From the NCBI RefSeq assembly GCF_051900415.1, contig NZ_JBHZGL010000004.1:1-64000 (forward strand): a stretch of 64,000 nt of DNA. Reading direction: 5' to 3'. Below the pieces are notes generated by a model. The model was not told the origin of the DNA. It ran no database searches and was given only the letters and a program-made list of their open reading frames with translations. Position numbers and translations under genes: made by a program. This document shows, in pieces, positions 1-9,400 of the stretch; within the stretch, counting starts at the first letter, position 1, and each line of letters opens with the position of its first letter. The stretch comes from Frateuria_A sp051900415. GTDB lineage: Bacteria > Pseudomonadota > Gammaproteobacteria > Xanthomonadales > Rhodanobacteraceae.

Positions 1-960
1 GCGAGGTGCTCGCGCCGCCGTCGATCGGGCCAGCGACCGCCAGGGCCTGCGCGTTGGTCAGGTTGAAACCGACCGCACTGAAGCTGCCCAGCGTACCGAT
101 CTGGTTGGCGCCGTTGAGCGTGGTCGCGCCGGTCGAACTGCCCGCCAGGGTATCGGTGGTGATGACGCCACTGGTGCCTTCGGTGATCGCGCCAGCGGAG
201 GTCAGCGTGACCGTGGTGCCAATGACGGCGCCGTTGATCGCCAGGTCACCTGTGGTCGTGGTCAGCGTCGTGCTTGCACCACCGTTGACCCCGCCGGTGA
301 CCGTCAGCGCCCCCGCATTGGTCAAACTGAACCCGGCCGCACTGAAGCTGCCCAGCGTGCTGATCTGGTTGATGCCGGTGAGCGCCGTGCTGCCGGCTGA
401 ACTGCCGGTCAGGGTGAGCGCGGTGATCGAGCCGACGCTCTGGCTGATGTCGTGACCCGCCCCCAGGGTCACCGTGTTGCCGACCAGATCGCTGGCCAGG
501 ATCAGATCCGAACCGGCCCCGGTGGTGGTCAGGGTGAGATTACCCAGCCCGCCGTTGACCGACGGCGCATCGTTCACCGTCAGGGTCTGCGCATCGTTGA
601 AGGCGAAGTCGCCACCGCTGGTGAACGTGTCCAGTGCCGCCACCTGGTTGGATCGGCTCAGCGTGGTGTTGCCGACGGAACTGCCAGTCAGCGCGTCGGC
701 GGTGATGACGCCACTAGCGCCCTCGGTAATCGCGCCGGCCGAGGTCAGCGTGGTCGTCGTGCCGTCCACTGCCCCGTTGATCGCCAGGTCACCCGTGGTG
801 GTGACCAGCGAAGTGCTCGCGCCACCGTTGACCGGACCGTTCACTGCCAGCGCCTGCGCATTGGTGAGGGCGAACCCGGCCGCACTGAAGTTGCCCAGCG
901 TGCCGATCAGGTTGGCCTGGTCTAGCATCGTGCTGCCGACAGAACTGCCGCTGAGCGTGC
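1..960 (-). repeat. imperfect repeats in the TpsA passenger region
   Basis: Similar coding blocks recur here. A unit reading roughly NQIxTLGxFSAxGFxLTNA then GGAST is seen near 125-10, 395-275 and 940-820, and another with AITEGxSGVIT near 245-165 and 785-700. Spacing is irregular. These are protein-level repeats of a beta-helix passenger, not a mobile element. Confidence 0.75.
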
Positions 961-3937
961 CCGTCGTGATGGTCGCGCCAGCCATCTGGGAGATGGTGCC
1001 CCCGCTTTGCAACGACAGGTTGCTCGATGCCGCTGGTCCGATCGGCGCATACACCGTCAGATCGCCGCTGCTGGAGTCACCGATAGCGATGGCTTTCGCC
1101 GTGATCCGGTCGAACTCGGCATCGGTAACGCCAAGATGGAGCGATTCATCGCTGCCCAGCGAAATCTGCCTGCCCGCGGTCGCTTGCCGGATCGCGACGA
1201 TGCCGGCAGTACCGGCATCGAGGGTGCCGAGAATGTCCGCGTTATCCGTGACCAGACTGATGTTGGCGCCGGCAGGAACGCCGTTGCCATCGGTGACATC
1301 GACCGTGGCGCCCACGTCGATACTGATGCGCGCATCGCCACCGGCCGCCTCGAGGGTCACCCCACCACCCTGCGTAACGATGCCGGCGCCGGCCACGCCG
1401 AGGTCACCGGCAGTACTGGTAATGGCAACCGCCCCGCTGCCGGCGGTACCGCTGACCTGGGTGCCGTTGGCGTCGATGATGTGGACGGCACCGGTACCGT
1501 TGGCGCTGAACACGATGCTGCCGGCATCGGTGCGGATGGCCTCCGAAGCGCCGATTGCTCCGTTGGCGCCACCTGCCGTGAACGTAAGCACATTGCCGGC
1601 AACCGAGCCAGTAGTGTGCGAGAGATTGCCCGCGAGCGCATCGAGAGTGACGTTGCCGGTCGTGCTCAGCACACCGTTGATGGCAAGGTCGCCGCTCGTG
1701 CTGCTGATGGCGACGTCGCCGTCGATGGCAGTGCCGCTGACGGCCGCGCCGTCGGCTTCGACGATCTGCACAGCGCCGGTGCCCCTGGCCTCGAAACTGA
1801 GCTGGGAGGCGTCGGTCAGGACGGCGCCGGACGCGCCGATGGAACCATTGGCTCCCCAGGCGTCGAAATGCACGACGTTGCCGCTGACCGTGCCGGACGA
1901 GTGCACGACATTGCCCGCCCCTGCACCCAGAGTGACCTTGTCGGCGGAACTGACGTCACCGCCGATGGTGAGATCTCCGGTTCGTGCGGTGACGTGGACG
2001 TCGCCCGAAAGGGTGTTGCCGCTTACCGTCAGGGCGTCGGCATCGTTGAGCGCCACACCGCCTCCACCACTGTTGGTGAAGGTCAACGTATCCACTCGTG
2101 TCTCCAGTGCGCTGCCGGCGCCAATGCCGGTAGCCGAACCGAGCGTGAGGGCGCCGCCGGAAAGCAGCTTCCCTGCCGTCTGCGAGATGCTGCCAGTCGT
2201 TGCCGTCAGCGTGGCCGACCCGCCGCCCAGGGCGATATCGTTGTTGAGCGAGATGCTGTGGCCCGCGAGCAACGACAGGTTCAGCACGTCGCCGCCCGGC
2301 GTAGAATCGAAGATCTTGTTGTTGAGGACGATGTCGTGCGCCGCATTGAGCGTGAGCGCGTTGGTCCCTTTGCCGTCGTAGTCGAGGTCGGCGTTGAGGG
2401 TGATGTCACCCGGTTCGCTGTTGGCGCCATTGCTGCCGGTCGTGACCGTGACGTTGGCGCCGCCAGTCAAGGCAGCGGTGATCAGGTCAACGCCCAGTGA
2501 CGCTCCGTTGTTGCTCGTAACGAAGGGGTTGGTGGCATTGATCTTGGTATTGCCGCTGCCGGCGACGATGGAGATGTTGTTCGGGTCGATCAGCCAGTTG
2601 CCGCCCGATCCCTTCACGCCACGCGCCGTGACCTGCGGCGTGCCGGTGACCGTGAGCGCACCGTGGCTCGACGTCTCGACAAAGCCGCCGTCCCCGCCGT
2701 CGACGCCTCCGCGCGAAGACAAGCCACCGGCAACGATCGAGTTGTCCCGGGAAAACACTGCAATGCTGCCGCCGTCGCCCTTGACCGCCGCATCGACGTT
2801 GAGCGTCGCGTCCGACGCGACGTAACTGCGCGCCGCTACCATGAGGCCTTCGCCGCCGCGGACGCCGCCACCGACGCGGATGGCCCCGCCGCCCTGGCGG
2901 CCCGAAGCATCCAGGGCACCGCCGGTAACCATCACGTCGCGGTCCGACAGCAAGTCGATACGCCCGCCATAGGTTCCGCTGGCAGCGATGCTGCCGCTGT
3001 TCTGGACGTTGCCGCCGGTGCCAACCAGGCGTACCACGCCACCGTCGGTGCTGATGCCGTGGGCATCGATCACACCGCTGTTGTTCACGAGATTGGTGAA
3101 CAGGTCCTTTGCGGCCGAGGCCTGCAGCACCACGGTGCCGCCATTGGCCTGCAACGTACCGTTGTTCGCCACCGCGGCTTCGTCGGCGGCCAACCGTTGC
3201 TGCAGGGCGCCGGTGACCTGCACGCCGATCAGTCCGTTGCCATCGAAATCCAGCACGGCACGGTCGGCGCCGTCGAGATTGATGCGACCGTAGTTCGCAA
3301 CGATCAGGCCGTCGTTCTGCACGTTGCTGCCGATCAGGCTCACCGACCCGCCGCTGGCCGCCTGGATGGTGCCGTGGTTGACGACACCGGCACTGCCGCC
3401 GTGCGCGTCGAGGTTGAAATGGTTCGACAGGAAATCGGTCGGCGTGAGGTCCAGCGTGCTGGCGACCAGGCCGCCCACGTTCAACTGCGCACTGCTGCCG
3501 AAGATGATGCCGTGCGTGTTGATCAGGAACACCTGACCGTTGGACTGGATGTGGCCGAAGATCTGGCTGGGGTTCTGGTCGAGGATGCGGTTGAGGGCCA
3601 CCGCGTTGAACGAGGGCTGATTGAAAAGCACCGTGGCATCCTTGCCCACGTTGAAGCTCTGCCAGTTCAACGCCAGCAACGCGGATTGCTGGTTGACTAC
3701 GGTCTGGGAGCCGCTTTGCGTGATCGAGCCGATGCCACCCACCACCGTGCCGCCCACCGGCATGGTGCTCGCCGCCACGCTGCTGCTTGCCGCCATCGTG
3801 CCGCTGCAGAATGCCATCGAACCCAACGCCAGCGCGAGACTGAGCGCCAACCGCTGCTGCCGCAGCCGCGGCAAGTCCGGCGCCGGCACGACCGGCCGAC
3901 GGGACAGACGCTGAGAGGTGCGGGGAGTCGTGTTCAT
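1..3937 (-). CDS. TpsA-type filamentous haemagglutinin-like exoprotein, 3' end outside window
   Basis: This minus-strand frame stays open from an ATG at 3937 to the window edge, giving about 1,312 codons without a stop. The N-terminus has a long basic stretch, then a hydrophobic segment ending near MAASSS, as in the extended signal peptides of two-partner secretion substrates. Residues about 50-170 match the TpsA secretion domain: NWQSFNVGKDATVLFNQP, then LNRILDQNPSQIFG, then the NTHGIIFG motif. The rest is Gly/Ala/Ser/Thr/Asn/Val-rich and repetitive, as expected of a beta-helix passenger. It lies 11 bp downstream of the transporter gene, so the two should be one operon. The substrate role is inferred from family; whether it is an adhesin, haemolysin or contact-dependent toxin depends on the C-terminus, which is not in the window. 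Confidence 0.9.
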   Translation of the reverse strand, partial: MNTTPRTSQRLSRRPVVPAPDLPRLRQQRLALSLALALGSMAFCSGTMAASSSVAASTMPVGGTVVGGIGSITQSGSQTVVNQQSALLALNWQSFNVGKDATVLFNQPSFNAVALNRILDQNPSQIFGHIQSNGQVFLINTHGIIFGSSAQLNVGGLVASTLDLTPTDFLSNHFNLDAHGGSAGVVNHGTIQAASGGSVSLIGSNVQNDGLIVANYGRINLDGADRAVLDFDGNGLIGVQVTGALQQRLAADEAAVANNGTLQANGGTVVLQASAAKDLFTNLVNNSGVIDAHGISTDGGVVRLVGTGGNVQNSGSIAASGTYGGRIDLLSDRDVMVTGGALDASGRQGGGAIRVGGGVRGGEGLMVAARSYVASDATLNVDAAVKGDGGSIAVFSRDNSIVAGGLSSRGGVDGGDGGFVETSSHGALTVTGTPQVTARGVKGSGGNWLIDPNNISIVAGSGNTKINATNPFVTSNNGASLGVDLITAALTGGANVTVTTGSNGANSEPGDITLNADLDYDGKGTNALTLNAAHDIVLNNKIFDSTPGGDVLNLSLLAGHSISLNNDIALGGGSATLTATTGSISQTAGKLLSGGALTLGSATGIGAGSALETRVDTLTFTNSGGGGVALNDADALTVSGNTLSGDVHVTARTGDLTIGGDVSSADKVTLGAGAGNVVHSSGTVSGNVVHFDAWGANGSIGASGAVLTDASQLSFEARGTGAVQIVEADGAAVSGTAIDGDVAISSTSGDLAINGVLSTTGNVTLDALAGNLSHTTGSVAGNVLTFTAGGANGAIGASEAIRTDAGSIVFSANGTGAVHIIDANGTQVSGTAGSGAVAITSTAGDLGVAGAGIVTQGGGVTLEAAGGDARISIDVGATVDVTDGNGVPAGANISLVTDNADILGTLDAGTAGIVAIRQATAGRQISLGSDESLHLGVTDAEFDRITAKAIAIGDSSSGDLTVYAPIGPAASSNLSLQSGGTISQMAGATITTGTLSGSSVGSTMLDQANLIGTLGNFSAAGFALTNAQALAVNGPVNGGASTSLVTTTGDLAINGAVDGTTTTLTSAGAITEGASGVITADALTGSSVGNTTLSRSNQVAALDTFTSGGDFAFNDAQTLTVNDAPSVNGGLGNLTLTTTGAGSDLILASDLVGNTVTLGAGHDISQSVGSITALTLTGSSAGSTALTGINQISTLGSFSAAGFSLTNAGALTVTGGVNGGASTTLTTTTGDLAINGAVIGTTVTLTSAGAITEGTSGVITTDTLAGSSTGATTLNGANQIGTLGSFSAVGFNLTNAQALAVAGPIDGGASTS

Positions 3938-3948
3938 GTCGTTGTCCG

Positions 3949-5967
3949 TCAGAACGTGAGGCCGAAGCGTGCGTACAGGTGGTAGCCGTGGTCGTCGGAA
4001 GCCTTCTGGCTACCCAATGGCACGGCGCCATCGAAATGGAATTCCAGGTGGTGCCAGAACGGCAGGCGGAAGACGAAACCCGCGCCGACACCGCTGTAGC
4101 TCACTGGCTTGAGTCCGGTGGCGCGCTCCTTGGCCACCGGGAAGCCGCGCGCGTAGTCCAGGAACGCTTCCACTTCCAGCAACTCGCGCCACGGCCGGCC
4201 GCGGAAAGGCGATGCCTTGTCGGCAAAGAACGGCGCGTCCACGTGGTACTCCAGCGAGGAGAAATAGCCGCGCGCACTTAGCGCGTCGGCGATCGGGTAG
4301 GCGCGCACGCTGTCCGGACCACCAATCGCGAATTGTTCCAGTGGCACCAGCACGTCGTTGCTGTACTGCCCGTTGAACTTCAGGTACAGCCGCTGGGTAC
4401 GGGTAAGGAACTGCAGGCGTGTGTACGACAGCCGCGTGGATAGGAAGCTGCTCGCGTGGTCAGGACTGACCAGGTCCGGCTCCTTCGAGTCGTCGTGGAT
4501 GGACTTGCGCACAGCCACCTGCAGCAGGTCCACACCGTGGAAGCGCCTGTCGGTATGCTCCACGCCGAAGCCCAACTCGGCCAGGTCGAAGCGCTCGTCC
4601 GAGAGCGGGAAATTGAAGCCACCGAGTTTGAGCTTCGACTCTTCGCGGATGTAGTGCAGCGAGCCAAGCATCTTCAGATCGTCAGTGTTGACGAACTTCC
4701 AATCGGCGCCGCCGAAGTAGGAGGAACTGGGCCCTTTTACGTCCAGCCTGGCGAAAGCGCCGGAATTGATTTGCAATTCGCTGCGGGTGGCCCCGATCAC
4801 CGCGCTGAGACCACGCACCGCCACGGTGGGCGCCCGATAGACCAGCGAGCCGTAGACGTTCTGGTTGGGGTCCAGTGCGTAGTTGACGTTGGCGGCCAGA
4901 CTGTCGCCGATGCCCAGCGGGCTGTTCCAGGTAACGCCCGCCTCCGCGCGATAGCGCCCGGTAAGCTCGGTGCCGTAGTTGTTTGCGCCTAGCGAGAAGG
5001 TAAACGGCCGCTTCGCTTCGTGCGCCACCATGATGAGGTCGGTTTCGCCCGTCTTTTCGCCGGGCTGGAAGGTCGAGGCCACCGACACGCCGGGCAGGTC
5101 GCGGTCGTACAGCAGCGCGGTGTCCACCGCGCTTTTCTGCAACGCCTTGCCGCGCAGCTTCGTGGCCGGCGCAGCGATCGCCCAAGGGTGATAACGCCGG
5201 GCGCCCTTGACCACGACCTTGCCGATCGTGCCTTCGAGCACCTCCAGCCGCACGATGCCCTCGCCACCCACGTCCTGCGCCGGCACGAACGCGGTGGCCA
5301 CGATGAAGCCGGCCTTGCGGTAGAGGTCCGTGATGCGGTCGGCGACGTGCTGCAACTGGTTGAAACCAACCTGCGCCGGCTTGCCAGTGCCACCGGAGAG
5401 AGTGGCGAACTGCTCGTCCGCCAGCGCTTGCACGCTGGCCGGTGTAATGCCCTCGTCCGGATGGTTGCCCACGCCCTGCACTCGAAAACCGTGCACCGCC
5501 AGGGTCTGTTCCCGTGCCGGGTCAGCTTCGCGTTCGCGCACCGGCGGCACAGCGGCCGCGGGTGCGATCTCGGGCACCGGCGCCGCCGGCGTGGCAAGGG
5601 CCTGCGCCACGGTCGCGGCAGGCGTCGCGCCGGCGCCCAGGTGTACCGCCAGCACCTGCCCCGGCAGGTAGGCGTGGGCGTCGGGGTAGCCGGCTTCGTG
5701 CAGCCGGGTGGTGATCAGCACGGCCGCGGCCTGCAATTGCCCCGCGTCCAGCGACGAGACGCCCGCGGTGGCCAGTGCCTGCTGGTATTCGGACTGGATC
5801 AGCGCCTGGACCTGGGCGGCCTGCGGCCCTGCCGTCGGGACGCCGCTGACCAGGATGTCCTGTGCGGGGGCACCCGGCGCGGCCGGTGCCGGTGGCGAAG
5901 CCTGGGCCGACGCGTTCCCGCCCGCCAGGGCAAGGGCCACCGCTGCTGCGAGGCAAGCAATCCGCAC
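3949..5967 (-). CDS. TpsB outer-membrane transporter (ShlB/FhaC/HecB family)
   Basis: This 672-residue protein should be the outer-membrane beta-barrel that exports the adjacent TpsA. It begins with a signal peptide (MRIACLAAAVALALAGG, cleavage near ASAQA). An Ala/Pro-rich stretch of about 150 residues follows, then POTRA-like sequence (VQGVGNHPDEGITPASVQAL and LRLEVLEGTIGKVVVKG regions) and a C-terminal barrel with GGPDSVRAYP, the equivalent of the VRGY/F-type motif of Omp85/TpsB proteins, ending in an aromatic Phe. The start is GTG at 5967 with AAGGGGA about 8 nt upstream. A nearby ATG at 5972 is out of frame. The Ala/Pro linker between signal peptide and POTRA is longer than in FhaC (about 580 aa total). 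It precedes tpsA by 11 bp. Confidence 0.92.
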   Translation of the reverse strand: MRIACLAAAVALALAGGNASAQASPPAPAAPGAPAQDILVSGVPTAGPQAAQVQALIQSEYQQALATAGVSSLDAGQLQAAAVLITTRLHEAGYPDAHAYLPGQVLAVHLGAGATPAATVAQALATPAAPVPEIAPAAAVPPVREREADPAREQTLAVHGFRVQGVGNHPDEGITPASVQALADEQFATLSGGTGKPAQVGFNQLQHVADRITDLYRKAGFIVATAFVPAQDVGGEGIVRLEVLEGTIGKVVVKGARRYHPWAIAAPATKLRGKALQKSAVDTALLYDRDLPGVSVASTFQPGEKTGETDLIMVAHEAKRPFTFSLGANNYGTELTGRYRAEAGVTWNSPLGIGDSLAANVNYALDPNQNVYGSLVYRAPTVAVRGLSAVIGATRSELQINSGAFARLDVKGPSSSYFGGADWKFVNTDDLKMLGSLHYIREESKLKLGGFNFPLSDERFDLAELGFGVEHTDRRFHGVDLLQVAVRKSIHDDSKEPDLVSPDHASSFLSTRLSYTRLQFLTRTQRLYLKFNGQYSNDVLVPLEQFAIGGPDSVRAYPIADALSARGYFSSLEYHVDAPFFADKASPFRGRPWRELLEVEAFLDYARGFPVAKERATGLKPVSYSGVGAGFVFRLPFWHHLEFHFDGAVPLGSQKASDDHGYHLYARFGLTF

Positions 5968-6073
5968 GACATTCCCCTTTGATGACCGTTTCCTTGGCGC
6001 GGCGCCGGTTGCCGGGCCGCATCAACGCGACGGGCGGGTCCGACCCGGCCGCCGGCAGCCGCGCAAACGCGCG

Positions 6074-6102
6074 GTCTCACCCTGTAGTGCGAAGTCCGTC
6101 AA
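6074..6102 (-). promoter_or_regulatory. possible sigma-70 promoter for tpsBA
   Basis: In the AT-richer 193-bp gap upstream of tpsB, the minus strand has TTGACG at 6102-6097 and, 17 nt later, TGAGAC at 6079-6074. The -35 is close to consensus and the -10 is poor, so this is only a candidate. Confidence 0.3.
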
Positions 6103-6160
6103 TGAAAACGCCCATCCAGAGGCACTTTCATTCACGAATTACTCATCAGGCGTTCACATT

Positions 6161-6472
6161 TCAGGAAGTGACGAACAGCAGGCCAAGCAGTACGGCGCAA
6201 GCGAGCGCTCCGGCGGCAAAGAGGGCCAGCAGCATCCGACTCGAACGCGTCGTCCTGCCCAGCAAGGCCGGCAGTACGTCGGCATCCGGCACGTCGGCAG
6301 GACGGGACGGCCGCACCACCGCCTTGCGGGCGGTGATGCCGTGGCTGTCGCGCAGGGCGGACAGCACGTTGCGTCGGCGAGCGCGGTACTCGGCACGGGC
6401 GATGCGCCCGCCGTAATGGGCCTCGTCAAGGAGGTTCAGGTCGCGATTGACGATGCGTTCGCGTTCGTTCAT
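6161..6472 (-). CDS. small C-terminally anchored membrane protein coupled to ppkA
   Basis: This 103-residue protein is last in the tssK-to-ppkA gene run. The ATG at 6472 overlaps the ppkA stop as ATGA, so translation is probably coupled. The N-terminal half (LNLLDEAHYGGRIARAEY) resembles the short SHOCT-type motif found at the ends of many membrane-associated proteins. This is a weak similarity noted from memory. Residues about 80-102 (MLLALFAAGALACAVLLGLL) form one transmembrane helix, so the N-terminus should face the cytoplasm beside the kinase. I do not recognise a function. Candidates are a kinase partner or a membrane tether. Confidence 0.75.
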   Translation of the reverse strand: MNERERIVNRDLNLLDEAHYGGRIARAEYRARRRNVLSALRDSHGITARKAVVRPSRPADVPDADVLPALLGRTTRSSRMLLALFAAGALACAVLLGLLFVTS

Positions 6473-9400
6473 GGCAGCTCCCTCACCAGGCGCAGGCCGA
6501 CGTCTTTCTGCGCGCCGCCGCTGTCGGGGCGTCGGCTGTCGACGGTGCAGTCGGACCAGTAGCTGGTGTAGCTGCCGCCGCGCACCGCCGCGCCATCGTC
6601 TACCCATTCCCACACATTGCCGGTCAGGTTGATCAGGCCCCACGGGTTGGGGCTGCGACCGCGTGCGGCGATCGGGGCACCGCTGCCGTCGTCGGCACCG
6701 GCGGTGGGCGGGATGCAGTTGCTGTCCGGCGCCTGCTTCCAGCCGCCGCCGGCGCGCGCGGCCGCCAGCCATTCGGCGTCGGTCGGCAGGCGATAGACGT
6801 GGCCGCTGGCGCTGCCCAGCCATGCCGCATAAGCGCGCGCCTGGGCCAGACTGATGTTGCTCACCGGCAGGCTGCCGGCGGAGCGGTCGTCCAGTGCGAT
6901 GGCGCTGCACTTGCCGGTGGTCGCGCAATAGCGGTTGTACTCGTTGATGGTGATTTCCGAGCGGGTCATGGCCAACGTCTTGCCCCCCGCGCGCACCACC
7001 ACCAGCGCGGGACCGCGCTTGCCGTCGATGGTGTCGAAACAGGCGCGGCCGGCGCCGATCAGGTCGGGCGCGGCGCAGGGGTCGGAGGTGGCGCCAGCGG
7101 CAACCGTGGCCGGCGCCGGGCGGATCACCGCCGGACTGCCCTTCCCCGCCGCGGTGGCCGGTGCACGGCCGGTGGGAGGGGGTGCGACATTGCCCTCGGC
7201 GGGCGCCGGCAAGGCGGTGGGCGAAACCGGCGTCGGCGGCGTGCCGCTGGCGGGCTTGAGCGAGTCCAGCAGGGCGGACAGCGAACCTTCGCCGAGCTGT
7301 CCGCGCAGCTTCATGTCCGCCTCGAGTGCAGCCAGCGCGTCGGCATCCGCGTGGCGTGCCTGCGTCAGCTGGTGGCGCATGCGATCGAGTTCGGACGAGG
7401 ACACCGCCTGCCCGCGCGCCTTCACCAGGTCGGCCGCCAGGCCGTAGCGTGCGCTGGCCTTGACCAGGTCGGCACGCTGACCGAGCAGGCCGGTGGCGCG
7501 CGTGAGCACATCGGCGGCGGCCTGGTAGCGACCCTTGCGGAACGCCTCGCGTGCCTGACCCAGATAGGCATCGGCGAGCAGCTGCGGGCCTTCGCTGCCC
7601 AGGAACGGATGCTGCGGCGCCAGCGTGCGGATGCGCGCCAGCGATTCCTGCGCCTTGGCGGTGTCGCCCGCGGCAGCGGCGCGCTTGACCGACTCGATAC
7701 GCGCGGTGACCTCGGCGGCGGCGCTCTCCTGCGCCAGGCGGTCCTGCTGCTGCTTGTCCAGGGCGGCCAGGCGATCGTGCTCGGTCTTGAGCGCGGCCGA
7801 CTGCGGTGCGACGGCCAGGCCGAAGTCCACCAGCGCCTGGTCCTGGGGCAGGTGCAGCGCGTCGGTCTGCTGGTCGGCGACCCTGGCGATGGCCGCTGCC
7901 AGTTGATCGATGAGCGCGCGGGTCTGCGGTGAGGCGTCACCCTTGAGCGGCGCCATCGCGGCGGCCACCTGGCGTTGCCAGTCGGCGCTCGCTTCCGGGT
8001 GCGCGATCAGCCCGGCCAGGGCGGCCCGCGCCTCGGGCAGGCTGGTCGCGCTCGCGGCGGTCGCCGTGGCGGTTACGGTGGTGCCGGCAACCATCGCGCC
8101 GAGCTGGGCCTGGCGGCGCTGCAGGCGCGCCGAATCGGGGAACACCGCCAGTGCCTCCTTCAGATGCGCGGCGGCCTGGTCGCCGTGGTGCTGCGCCAGC
8201 GCATCGCCAATGGCGATGTCGTACTTCAGCTCCAGCTCGGCGTTCTTGAGCAAGCTGCTGGCCGGGTCGATGGCGCGGATCTTCTGCAGCGTCTCGATCG
8301 CGTTGCCCGGCTGGTCGGCGAAGATCGCGCCGGTCTCGATGCGCTGGGACAGCTGGGTGTCCAGGCTGTTGAGCAGCTCGTTCTTCTGCTGGTCCATCGC
8401 GCTGCGACGGATGTCCAGTTCCGGCGAGTACAGCTTGAGCTGGTCGCGCAGGGCGAACAGTTGCTGTGCGTGGACATAATCGTAGCGGCCCTGCGCGGGG
8501 TTCCAGTAGGCGTCCAGGCGGGCCAGCAGGAAACGCTGGATGAGGTCGCCCTGGTCGAGCACCAGGCGCTTGCGCTCCTCGTCGCCGAGCGTGTCCAGCG
8601 CGGCCATCGCCTGGGCTTCGTTGGTGTAGCGGTGCGCGTCGTCCGGCGCGAAGCGGGCGATCACCTGCGCCACCTTGCGCTGGTGCAGGTAGTGCGCGCC
8701 GCCCCAGCCTCCGGCCACCAGCACGGCCAATGCGCCCGCGCCCCAGGCGAGGTACGGGCCGATGCGCTCGCGCAGGCCGACCTCGCGCAGGCCCTCGACG
8801 AATGCCTGCGCGGTGTGCAGGCGATCCTCGCCGCGGAACGCGACCGCGTCGCACAGCGCCTTGTACTGGCGCCGGGTGAGTCCCGGTACCGCCGGCGGCT
8901 TGCGCCCCTCGCGCATCGCTACTTCGGCGCTGACCTTGTCGAACGGATGCTTGCCGGTGAGCAGCTCGAACGCGACGCAACCGAGTGCGTAGATGTCGTC
9001 GCTCGGCGTCGGCTCGCTGCCCTGGATCATCTCCAGGCTGGCATAGGCCGGCGTCAGCGCACCCAGCGTGCCGGCGTCGAACACGGTCTGCTCGCCCACC
9101 GCGTCGCCCATGTGCTTGCCGGCACGCGCGATACCGAAGTCGAACACCTTGGGCACGCCCTCGCGCGTCACCATGACGTTGCCGGGCTTGAAGTCCGAGT
9201 GCACCACGCCGGCGGCATGCGCGCGCTTGAGCGCCCAGGCCATGCCCTCGATCAGCGGGCGGGCCTTGGCCAGCGGCATGCCGTTGTAGGCGCGCTCGCG
9301 GATCAGCGCCTTCATGTCCGAGCCGTCGACGTATTCCATCGTCATGAAGACGATGGTTCCGTCCTTGTCGAAGTCGTAGACGCGCACGATGTTGTCGTGC

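Noticed and set aside
474..2381. A 635-codon plus-strand frame opposite tpsA
   Set aside because: Val/Pro/Ser-rich antisense of the tpsA repeats; the minus-strand frame carries a clear TpsA secretion domain.
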